From NCBI GenBank assembly GCA_032821775.1, contig JAVLRN010000005.1:434001-498000 (forward strand): a stretch of 64,000 nucleotides of DNA. Direction: 5' to 3'. This stretch comes from Sanguinoderma infundibulare. Lineage: Eukaryota; Basidiomycota; Agaricomycetes; Polyporales; Polyporaceae. Shown in pieces: positions 33,557 to 42,950 of the stretch; position 1 is the stretch's first letter, and every line of letters begins with the position of its first letter. The translations under genes were made by a program, and so were the position numbers. Below the pieces are notes generated by a model, which saw only the letters and a list, made by a program, of their open reading frames with translations, had not been told where the DNA came from and did no database searches.

Positions 33557-34558
33557 ATGGCCCGCGGTACAAAGGTCCTTCCGCTCACGCCATCGACCAT
33601 CCTTCGCGCTCACCTCCAACTAGCTACCTACCCCGTTTCCAGCATGAACTGGGAGTCGTTTTTACCGCTCAAACACTATCCTACCTCCAGCGAGGCGTAC
33701 CAAGCACCACACTATGCAGAGTCAAGACCTCGACTACCAAGAACATCCGACGACACCTCTCAAGTAGCTTCTTCCCGTGGACACCTTGCCGACAGCATCC
33801 CAGGCTCGGTGGCTGACCGCTCCTCCAAAGTCAACCAGGACCTCTTCATGCTCTATCTCGCTGCGAACGAAATGAATATCGGGCTCTTCCTCCGCGAAAC
33901 CGCCGACGCACGTACACTCTACTACCCGCGATGCTCTGGCTTCCACCGCGACGTCGACAACGGGCCCCGTGCGTGCATCGTCCCCCACGCGCCTCCAAGT
34001 CGCGTCTTTCAATCCGGGCCCCTCAAGACGCGGTACCACTCCTGCTGCGGCGTCCTTGTAACAGCGTTCTCCACCCACGGCGGAGGGGACGTGTGCTACG
34101 TCGGCCCGCACGCAACAACGGACGCCTTCGTGCCTTTCAAACCCTCTGACGTGCTTTCGCAGGAGCAAGGACACGTCCAGCAGCCAATCGCCCCAACCGT
34201 TCGCGTCACTCCTGCCGCGGCGTCTCGCCCCACAGTCCGTGAACCCTCCCTCCCCATTCCTGTCCTGCCCATCTCGAGCTCCCTTAGCGCGGGAACTCAC
34301 GCTCACGCCGGTGCCACTCCACGGCCGGAAGACGTCCAACTGCCGCCTCCTCCTCAAAAAACAGACACGATTCGGAGCTGGGACCCTGACGCCATGCGGC
34401 TACCGTGTCCAAAGGCTATCACAACAATTCCCTGGCGGGAGTCCAGTCTGTACCACCCGCCGGGCTGGGCTTCCTTTCCCTTGACTCTTGCATGTTTCGT
34501 CGGAGATTGGCTCGAGTCTGCAAGTGATGACTCTTGTGACACGTCTTCACGGCTGTGA
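33557..34558 (+). CDS. Hypothetical protein, single exon
   Basis: An uninterrupted 333-codon frame starts MARGTKVLPLTPSTI; a second in-frame Met (MNWESFL) at 33644 is an alternative start. I do not recognise a family. The protein has a central part with scattered Cys/His residues (YYPRCSGFHRDVDNG, YHSCCGVLVTAF, GGDVCYVGPH), then a proline- and serine-rich linker, and ends with a WRESSLYHPPGW segment. There is no signal peptide or membrane segment. Length without stops and the orderly composition favour a real gene, but third-position bias is weaker than in neighbouring genes. It could be a lineage-specific protein or a chance frame. It converges on the gene at 34777. Confidence 0.42.
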   Translation: MARGTKVLPLTPSTILRAHLQLATYPVSSMNWESFLPLKHYPTSSEAYQAPHYAESRPRLPRTSDDTSQVASSRGHLADSIPGSVADRSSKVNQDLFMLYLAANEMNIGLFLRETADARTLYYPRCSGFHRDVDNGPRACIVPHAPPSRVFQSGPLKTRYHSCCGVLVTAFSTHGGGDVCYVGPHATTDAFVPFKPSDVLSQEQGHVQQPIAPTVRVTPAAASRPTVREPSLPIPVLPISSSLSAGTHAHAGATPRPEDVQLPPPPQKTDTIRSWDPDAMRLPCPKAITTIPWRESSLYHPPGWASFPLTLACFVGDWLESASDDSCDTSSRL

Positions 34559-34776
34559 GAGCGTAGGTTAGGTACGCACGTCGCTGCTCTCGTCGTTCCA
34601 AGTTCCAACGTTCGTCTACCAGTTCGGGTCGTTTGATTATTTCCTCGTTACCCACGATTTTACGATGCTGCACGACATCCCCACACCCGGCATACGAACC
34701 CTTCTGTAGAACACGAACACGAAACACAAACAACAATCCGCACCACATGCCAGCCGCACCCCACCGCCCACGCCAC

Positions 34777-35511
34777 TCAACCACGGATCACCGACCCCTC
34801 GTTCTGGCCGCACCTCCTCAGCAAGTCCCTGAACCCCTCCCCCATCTCCTTCCACTCCTCCGGCAGGTACTCAAACACGCGCGCGAACGTCTCGTGGATC
34901 ATGCGCGCCATGTCCGGCCTGATCTCCTGCCCGTTGTCCGGCAGCTTCGCGTGGAGGCCCAACCCCGGCATCCCCACGCGAATCAGCTCCGGCGGGCACG
35001 CCTCGAGCCTCGACACGACCGAGAACCGGTAGTTCATGTTGATCATGTCGTCCAGCTCCGCGCCCCCGGCCTCCGCCATGAGCGCGTCCGCGCTCCTCCC
35101 CGCCAGCATCGCCTCGAACATCCCAGGGAGCAGCAGCTCGGCCTGGCCCCGCTCGTCCACCGTCTGCTCGCGCAGCCAGGTGCGCACGACGGGGACGGCG
35201 TCGGCGATGGCGCGCGTCGCTTCGTCGAAGCCGTGCGGGTCCGTCGGGTGCCCGGGGAAGACGAAGAAGCCGGCGTGGAAGAGGAACCGGACCGATTCTC
35301 GGGGGTCGGCGGTGGGGTCGGCGGTGGGGTCGGCGGTGGGGTCGGACTTGCGCTCGTCGATGCGGCGCTGGACGGCCTCGAGGTGGGCGATGGCGGCGCG
35401 CATGGCCATGCCCTTGAGGTTCTGGAAGCCGGTATAGCTGTAGCACCAGAAGTTTTCCTCCCTGTCGTTGTCCGCGGAATTGGGGAGAATCAGGTGGAGG
35501 GTGCCGCCCAT
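34777..35511 (-). CDS. Hypothetical protein with DPTA tandem repeat
   Basis: A single-exon 244-codon frame starts MGGTLHLILPNSADND. No family is recognised. Composition and strong G/C third-position bias match real genes of the window. The protein looks soluble and mostly helical (LEAVQRRIDERK, HETFARVFEYLPEEWKEMGEGF) with no signal peptide. Residues about 57-69 are a perfect tetrapeptide repeat (DPTA-DPTA-DPTA-DP), encoded by a 12-nt minisatellite near 35300-35345. Other features include a FLFHAGFFVFPGHP strand-rich segment. A 5' exon upstream of 35511 cannot be excluded because an intron could precede the Met. Confidence 0.6.
   Translation of the reverse strand: MGGTLHLILPNSADNDREENFWCYSYTGFQNLKGMAMRAAIAHLEAVQRRIDERKSDPTADPTADPTADPRESVRFLFHAGFFVFPGHPTDPHGFDEATRAIADAVPVVRTWLREQTVDERGQAELLLPGMFEAMLAGRSADALMAEAGGAELDDMINMNYRFSVVSRLEACPPELIRVGMPGLGLHAKLPDNGQEIRPDMARMIHETFARVFEYLPEEWKEMGEGFRDLLRRCGQNEGSVIRG
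35300..35345. repeat. 12-nt coding minisatellite
   Basis: The unit GGGGTCGGCGGT (plus-strand sense) is repeated three to four times and encodes the Asp-Pro-Thr-Ala repeats of the hypothetical protein on the minus strand. The units are nearly identical, suggesting recent slippage and likely length variation among strains. Confidence 0.75.
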
Positions 35512-36870
35512 GATGGTGCTGTGGGGTTATCAGTCACCGTGGGTTAGGGAGGGAGGCCGGTTGGGTGAATATATGCGCACTCACCACAGGTTCTGATGGA
35601 CGAGAAGTCTTGGATGCTGGCGAATATACGCTCTAGACGTAGGACGGCTCGAGCAGCGTGATGACTGGATAGTAGTTCGAGCCCAAGTCGAGAGACTGCC
35701 GTACGAGTCGCAGCAGGAAAGGGGCTCAGAGGAGCACGTGGAGGCTGACGTCGTCGAGCAGAGCTGGAAGTCTGCCGCATTCGGATCGACGGGAGGATTT
35801 CTGTGCTAGAGCTACGGCTGTTTTCCGCATGTTTCACAAGGTCAGCGCATCCCTGGACAGAGTCTACGGATACACAGCTGCCCTTCGGGGAGCACCAATA
35901 GCAATGCAGGTGATGAGCACCTCAGGAGACCAGCAGTCCGAGTCGGCGCATATTGGGCAGAGGGATGAAACATGAAAGTGATCCGTCGTATGCGTCTACT
36001 CTTGTCTAATGTCCCCCTTGATTCCGTCCGACCGGAGGACATATATATGAGCCTGAGGGTGGTTTACCGCGATATGTGGTTCGGCGGAGTCCAGCCCGTC
36101 TCGCTTACGAAGCGTACGGTATCATCGTGTATCGTATGACCGATCACGGGTGCTCCGTGCTCGGCTTCCTTGATTGCTGCGTTCTGCACATGGCTATTGC
36201 AAGTAGGATCTGGCGTCGACGACACAGAGGATGTCAGTGAGGAAGGCCGAGTGTCGCACTCACAAAGCCTGCCATTTTCCTGGTTGGCAGTGCCACCGAT
36301 CGCATTTTGGCAGGTCGATCGACGTACCGCCCGATCGCCCGCGTCCTCTCCAGCCTTGCACGTTATGTAACGTCACTGACTTATCGGCCTTACCTCAGCC
36401 TCCCGCGCACATATCCCATTGGAAATGCCGTGCCGCTCCAGAGCGTTCACCCCGCGGACCATCGCACCTCATCGCGCCGGGGTGGCTGAGGCAATGCATA
36501 TCCAGAGTCGAAGTACATTTTGATGTGCGAACGAGTATGCATACTGACGCTCGGGTTTGTAGATTGGACACCGATGGGTATCCGACTGGGCCAGCCTACA
36601 GATGCGTGTGCGATAAACCGAGTAATAACGTGAACGAATGTGAACCTCCGATGGGAGGTCGGGGGAAACAACGGGTCAAGAATAGTATCCGCCAAACACG
36701 TTTCGACCTTCTATCCTGCGCGCGTGGGCTCGATATCGCGTACGTGCTGCCGCAGGGCGATTTCCGACCTCTGTGCAACGTCGCCGTGGCCATCTCCTGC
36801 CGAAGCCGAGCACAAGGCGGACAGCTTGTGGGGGCATCACGAATTCGAAGCTCTATGTCCGACCACTGCA
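35512..36870. other. Intergenic region, nothing recognised
   Basis: It is about 1.36 kb long and contains only short frames. The left part should include the promoter of the 34777 gene. A TATA-like ATATATATG run at about 36041 is present, but no gene start could be tied to it. Confidence 0.45.
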
Positions 36871-37539
36871 TCAGATAGGGCTCGAGCGCTCGCGGTAGAA
36901 GTGCTGCTGCAGTCAGTGCCGCACACAGCCTGGCGGAGTAAGTAGTACGTGCGCATGTATAATAGGGTTTGAGGAAGGAAGGGTGGGTGCTCACACCATC
37001 AGGGTATTTCGGCTGATATTCATTTTGCACCTTCTGCCGCTTCATCTGTTCCACACGGGCGCGCACATCGCTGCTGTGCGGCGTCTGCCCGTGCAGGTGC
37101 CTGGGCGACATCATCCCAGGCGATATTATTAAACGCACCTGCCTGACCGTTGATGGCACCAGGGGAGTGGGCGACCGTGCGACTGGTGATCATGCTGATT
37201 TTCATGAGGGCCGATATTCGGTTGGCGAGGCGGGCGGGCGGCGAGACGCAGCGAGACACGCGTTGGGCGAGATGGAAGGGCTATCTGGAAGTCCCTGGAA
37301 GTCCTTGTCTATCCAGGATCAGCTCGCAAGGCACTCGCGATGGGTAGCTGGGTCCTGGGCAGCGGTTGGGCGGCGCCCGCGGCGGAGTCGGCGGGTTCTT
37401 CCATGACCGCTGTGGGCGGCCCTTGGGAGCGAGAAGAGGCTGGCAGCTGCAGGATAGAAGTCACCGCAACATTGTGGTCTGAATCCAGACGCAGTGCCGG
37501 ACGAACTCGCTGCGGGGTGATGCGCGGCAGGCCGTTCAT
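36871..37539 (-). CDS. Candidate small spliced gene, structure incomplete
   Basis: The last two exons look genuine. One exon encodes the charged segment DVRARVEQMKRQKVQNEY ending KYPDG. A GTGAGC donor at 36994 and an acceptor at 36907 then join it in phase to a 12-codon terminal exon (QHFYRERSSPI and stop, 36906-36871). A possible first exon starts at 37539 (MNGLPRITPQRVRPAL). The middle junctions, between about 37320 and 37100, could not be resolved in phase. No family is recognised. If real, the gene is divergent from the MFS transporter at 38002 and shares a promoter of about 460 nt. The evidence is one convincing splice junction plus plausible amino-acid composition. Confidence 0.3.
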
Positions 37540-38001
37540 TCCGAGCCGGGGCAAAGGATGCGGTGGGGTAGTTGCGGACAGTGTCCGGGCTGCAAGATGA
37601 GGAGTGGAAGGACGAAGCACCGCATAGTGGGTGCGATCATGGGAAGAATGACCGGTAGGAGAAGCGCCGGAGGGAGATACGAACGCCTTCTGGTGGCGAT
37701 TGCATCTGAGACCGTACGGCTGGATGGCAGACGTTGACGGTCGTCGGTCGTGCCTTCCGTCTGCCGAACAGGCGCAGACATGGCCTCTCTCCATCCGATA
37801 TAATCCTCCCCTCGCCAGCTCCCGTTCGCTGCCCCAAGCCTTGCGCTTCCCCCGTTCGAGCCGACCCTTGTTGCGTTCGCGTTCCCCGTCACTCCCTGCG
37901 CACGTTCCCTGGCGCTTGGCTTGGCTTGGCTTAACTGACAAGCACACATACCCATTCTTCCCGTCGACGTCCGCTTAAGCTCTTAATCACGCGCGCCCCC
38001 G
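37540..38001. promoter_or_regulatory. Upstream region of the MFS transporter gene
   Basis: This 462-nt region precedes the MFS start codon. It ends in a pyrimidine-rich leader, and a CTTGGCTTGGCTTGG direct repeat sits near 37915-37929. If the candidate gene on the other strand is real, it is a bidirectional promoter. No TATA box is evident. Confidence 0.35.
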
Positions 38002-40785
38002 ATGGAATCCGACAACGGCTCTGTAGAAAAGCCCAGCATGGCCAGTGACGTCGCCCACTCCTCGGACAAGCCTCATGTCGATACCACCAACGTCGATGTT
38101 GCCGCTGGCCTCACCGCCGGCAAGAACTTCGTGCTCAATCCAGAGGAGGCCGCGCGGGTCAGGTACGTGCCCTGCGCCCTCACTGTTGTTAACTCTCTTG
38201 CGAGCGCGCGACATTCATTGACACGGAACGCGTCCCAATCCGCAGGAGGAAGATCGACTGGCACTTGATGCCCCTTATGTGCAGTGAGTGTTATCATCCT
38301 CCCCTTCTCTTCTCGACCTGTTCATCTGCTCGTCGCGAACCGCGTCCTATTCTCGCGCATCCGCACGCGTGATGGCCGATCGTCCCCGTTCCGTCTTCGC
38401 ATACCGTGCAGTGCTGACCGAACCTCCCTCTCCCCGCGCCGTCAGTTTTGTACATGTGTGTACCTCTCGCGCTAGATCTCCAATCACGCACACCCTCAAA
38501 CTCTCGCTCGATGCAGGATGCAGTTCGCAGACAAGACCACTCTCGGCCAGTCCGCTGTCTTGGGTCTGCTGTGTGTTCCGCTCCGTTCATTATACCATCC
38601 TTGACGGAACGCTAACTCTATCACCCAGTCACGGCCCCCACCACTACATCGACCAGGCCCAATTCAATTGGCTAGGCACCGTCTTCTACCTCTTCTTCCT
38701 CGCCTTCGAGTGGCCACAAAACCTTGCCCTCCAATATCTCCCCGTCGGAAAATGGATGAGGTCGGTGCTCCCGATTGGCGTTTAGGGGACTGCGTCGATC
38801 GCGGACGCTGACTTGTCGCCCCTTCGCGGACCCATTTCAGCTTCAACATCTTGATCTGGGCGATTGCGCTCCTATGCCACGCCGCGGCGAGGAATTTCGG
38901 CGAGTTCTTCGCCTGCCGCGCGTTCCTCGGAATCTGTGAGGGCGCGATCACGCCCGGGTTCATGATTGTCACCTCCATGTTCTACACCCGCCAGGAGCAG
39001 ACCCAGCGCGTCGGATACTGGTGTAGGTTCCTCCTCGCGTCCGTCTATGTCCGCGAGAGCTCATCGTGTTCGGCAGTCCTCATGAACGGCGCGGCCATTA
39101 TTCTGCTTGGTTTGGTCGCGTACGGGACGCTTCACATCCACAATGACGTCCTGGAAGCGTGGCAATGGCAAGTCCCCGACATCCCTTGCGACACCTTCCA
39201 TTCGAATCTGACATGCTGAAACATAAAGGCTTATGATCATCACCGGCATTATCACCTTTGTCGTCGCCATCTTGTTCTGGTAGGCTTCCTTTGCCGTCTG
39301 TGTGGATGCGGCACCCATTCATTTTCGGTACACACAGGTTCTTTTTCCCGGACTCCCCCGCCACGGCGTGGTTCCTCACGCCCGAGGAGCGCGTCATTGC
39401 GGTCGAGCGCATCAAAGTGAACCAGGCAGGCGTCGAGAACAAGCACTTCAAAGTCGACCAGTACGTTGCCATCTGCGCAGATCCCATCCATCTCCATCTG
39501 TCAGAGCCCGAGCGCTGACTGCACGACGCGGCATCCGCAGATTCGTGGAGTGCCTGAAGGACCCGAAGACGTGGCTCTTCTTCTTGTTCTCCGCCATCTC
39601 GTGAGCTTCTCTGTCTCGCCTTCCTGACGGCGGCTTCCTAGACTGATATGCTTTTCCACAGGAACGTCACGAATTCGGTAAGAATCTGTCGAATGTCACC
39701 CGCGGCGTACGTCTGAGCTGACGGTCTGACGACGTGGCGTGGGTCGTGTCTCGGCGCGCGTGCTATAGCTCAGCAACCAGCGACAAATCATCGTCAGCGG
39801 CTTCGGCTTCAACTCGCTCCAGACGACGCTGCTCGGCTGCGTCGACGGTGTGGTCGAAAGTACGCGTGTCTTCTTCTGTGGTTCAATCCACGCCAGATAG
39901 CCTCTCTCGCGGAACGCTAACCGGCACCGGCGGCCTGCCTGCTTGACTTTCAGTCATCGTCATCTTCTGCACCGTCACCTCCGCGACGTACTGGAAGAAC
40001 GGACGCGCCTACTCGGGCTTCCTCGCGTACTGCGTCGCCATCCTCGGCTCGATCCTCGTCAACACGCTGCCGTCCGAGAACCGAGTCGGCTTGCTGTTCT
40101 CGTACTGGATCTCGAGTGAGTCGCGCGCGTCGAAGTGGTTCTGACGGAGTTGTCCGGGTGCACTAACGTCGTGCGCCGTCATGCAGTCACTTCCATCGCA
40201 CCTTTCGTCGTCATGCTCGCCTGGGTCGGCTCGACGACCGCAGGCCACACAAAACGTCTGTCCACTTCCCCGCTGTCTCCTTCACCTTCAACCTTCTTTC
40301 GGCCTGACACACAGTTTGTTTCATGTCATGTATTCGTATGTATCCGTTTTTTCAGGCCTGACGACGAACGCGATCGTGATGATCGGCTACGCCGTCGGGA
40401 ACGCGGCGGGCCCGCAGTACTGGGAGGCAAAGTACCAGCCGCGGAACCACGTCCCGTGGCTCATCCTCTCGATCTGCTGGGCCGTCTCGGCGCTCATCTT
40501 GCTCGCCCTCCGCGTCTACTTTGCGCGCGAGAACGCGCGGCGGGAGAGGGAGCCGCGCGACGCAAAGTACGACGACGTGTACATCACCGAGCAGGGCGCG
40601 GACGGGGCGGTCGTCGAGAAGAAGGTCGACAAGGTGCGTTGGGGCGAGCGGTCATTTCTTTCTTGGCTGTCGGCTGTTCGTTGGACGTTGGACCCGAGAG
40701 CTCATGCGCGTGTTGTTGTTGTTCCTGGCAGGCCTTCTTGGACCTCACGGACATCCAAAATCGCGATTTCAGATACGTCCTGTAG
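38002..40785 (+). CDS. MFS transporter, anion:cation symporter / allantoate permease (Dal5-like) family
   Basis: Plasma-membrane proton-coupled carrier; relatives move allantoate, vitamins or other organic anions. Sixteen exons: 38002-38162, 38246-38283, 38446-38455, 38517-38570, 38629-38760, 38841-39022, 39077-39167, 39229-39279, 39338-39460, 39541-39600, 39662-39677, 39769-39859, 39954-40115, 40187-40255, 40356-40633 and 40732-40785. They give 523 residues, typical for the family. Seen are a hydrophilic N-terminus, KIDWHLMPLM, FADKTTLG, FNWLGTVFYLFFLAFEWPQNL, the RAFLGICEGAITPG motif of TM4, a central loop after FFFPDSPATAWFLTPEER, GCVDGVVE, and TTNAIVMIGYAVGNAAGPQYW. About twelve membrane segments can be traced. 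A 10-nt exon is needed to restore the CILYMM turn in TM1, and the intron at 39168 uses a GC donor. Substrate unknown. Confidence 0.92.
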
Positions 40786-41438
40786 TTGCATCCGCTTCGC
40801 TCTGTCATATCGTTATTGTGGAGAGGAGGGGGGACTGCTTGGGAAGGGGTTCTGCTGCGCTGTCACATCTGCTGTTCAGTTGGAGGAGGAGGAAGAGGAA
40901 GAGGGTAAACTTGATCATGACTTGTACACGACCTTGGCTCTCTGGAATATTCTTGCTGTTCGTCGCCGCTGGTATCTCACTGTATCATAGCTTGGACCCG
41001 CGTTAATTCTAATTTTCGTTCATCTTGGCAAAGCTTCTGGTTTCTGGTCCGTTCGACTCGCCTTGCCCGCTCGCGCAAGCCCGGCCGAAACCGTACGGTG
41101 GTCGTTTGCATGTTGTGGTCCTTTAACCATCGTCGTCATCTGCCCTTTATCCGATCGAGTAGCTGGCAGCAGGTACTTTTGGCCAGTGACCCTGCCCATG
41201 GCTGGCTGAAAACACTGTGAATTGGCCTTGCTCTACCGCTCAAGAAAAAAAACAAAGTCAGGGTTCGGGAGCAGAAAGCGGCTGGGTATATGCGAGATCG
41301 GTGGAGAGCGATACAGTCTAAGATACAAGCGGGTGAGCAGAATACATACATGCTGGTGGTCTCAAAGGGAATGACGAGCAGAGCGGCGGAGACGGTCGAC
41401 ATCGCGAGTGGCGGGGATGGTGGCGTCGAGCGTCAGGG
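40786..41438. other. Convergent 3' spacer
   Basis: It separates the MFS stop (40785, +) from the SPC25 stop (41439, -). Frames are short and no feature was recognised apart from an A-rich run near 41244-41253. Confidence 0.5.
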
Positions 41439-42438
41439 TCATCGGCCTTGCACGGCGAGGTCGAGGAACGCTTGGCGCATGCGCCGGATGAAGGCGTACA
41501 GGTCCCGCGACTCGTTCAGCTTGTCGAGGAGGATCGGCAGGTTCGGAAGGAACGGCGTCGTCGTCGGCACTGTATATGGCACAGACATATACGCGCAGCG
41601 CGGATTCAGAATCAGATCAGTACAGTTGGGGTAGCGCATTCGGACGGGACGGGACGTGCCTTTGTAGGAGCGGCCGGAGGCGTCGAGGACGAAGCTGAAC
41701 TCGCGCGCCTCGTCTGCGGGGTCGACGTGCGTCCAGCGGAAGAGGACCTTGTCGGTGCCGATGCCCTCGATCCAGAACTTGAGGCGGTCCTCGCACCAGG
41801 CGAGCTCGCGCCGGACGCTCGAGGCGTGGGCGTCGAGGATCGCTCTCTCGCGCTTCCGTTCTGTGCAAAACGCGGGGGTGCGTGAGTTCATGCGACGGCG
41901 GAAGACGGGGCGAAGTGTGTGTGTGTGTGTTTGGGGAAGACTGGGGGGACGCACCGCGCATGAGGTTCGCGGCGACGATGCGGTGCTGCTCGGTCTCGAC
42001 GTCGAGCGAGGCGACCTTCTCCTTGACGGACGCGAGCTGGCGGCGGAGGGCGGCGACGCTCGCCTCGCCCTCCCTCTTCTCCTCTTGCTCCTTGTCCAGC
42101 GCTGCCACATGACGCGTGTTCAATGCACGTATGCCTGCCTGCGCGATGATGGAGGCGGATGGGGGCGCACCGGCGATGAGCTCGATCTCCCTGAGCTTGC
42201 ACTGGTTCGTCTCGGTCTCGATCTGGGCCACCTTCTCTGCGGCCTTCTTCGTCTCCGCGACGAAGCCGTTCTTGCGGTTGGTGATCTCCGTGACCGCGCG
42301 TTGGGTGTAGTTCGAGACGGCCTTGTTGAAGTTGCGGGTGGAGACGTCGAAGGCCTCGAGGCGGAGGTCGATTTGCGGGTTTGGTTGTGCGAGGACGGCA
42401 GCCAGGTCGAGCTTGGGGACGCGGAGGACTTTGGACAT
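41439..42438 (-). CDS. SPC25: Spc25, Ndc80 kinetochore complex subunit
   Basis: Spc25 pairs with Spc24 to anchor the Ndc80 complex at the inner kinetochore. Exons 42438-42171, 42101-41955, 41860-41660 and 41569-41439 give 248 residues, close to the expected length. The N-terminal two thirds is a heptad-rich coiled coil (EITNRKNGFVAETKKAAEKV, ALRRQLASVKEKVASLDVE). The C-terminal RWD-like globular domain contains LKFWIEGIGTDKVLF, the REFSFVLDASGRSYK strand pair, and PILLDKLNESRDLYAFIRRM near the end. The last intron (90 nt) starts with a GC donor, is a multiple of three and lacks stops. Reading through it would insert 30 residues before VPTTTPFLP; removing it restores the expected RWD fold. The gene is divergent from the gene at 42951. 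Confidence 0.83.
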
Positions 42439-42950
42439 GGTGGAGGTGGACGGACAACATGCGCGGACTCGGAGGCGAGTTGGGAACGCGACGCGCGCGA
42501 CTCGCGTTGGGGTGTTGCACGTGATCGTTTACGGTGTGCGCTTTCAAGTTGCAGGCAGCACTGGAGCAGGAGGCGACTCCGAGTTTCTGGCTGCTGTCGT
42601 CCACCATCGCCATCATCCTGCGCTCTCTTCCTGTAACTTTTCTGGCGACGGCCAGACTTGCTTTGGAAACGCATCTGGACGTTGTCCCGACCATTCTGTA
42701 TCTACACCTACGCGGTCCGGCGGTGACTGTGCTTGTGTTTTCTTAAGCAACAGAGGAAGGTGTCATAAAATTCTGTGCGTAACATCTTCGCACGAATACG
42801 CATTTCAGGTCCTTCACGGTCTTTGGAGGGTAACTTACTATGTCGCCCCATCGTCTTCTAGGAGCTGTACTTGACGTATTTTGGCCTGGACATTGGTCAG
42901 CGACGCACCGTCTTTGTCAAGTCCGGAGACTGATCTCTCCCTTAACTCGG
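42439..42950. promoter_or_regulatory. Divergent intergenic region, SPC25 / putative mitochondrial protein
   Basis: 512 nt lie between start codons on opposite strands. An in-frame upstream extension of the plus-strand gene to 42840 exists but lacks conserved character. No TATA box was seen. Both promoters should be here. Confidence 0.4.
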
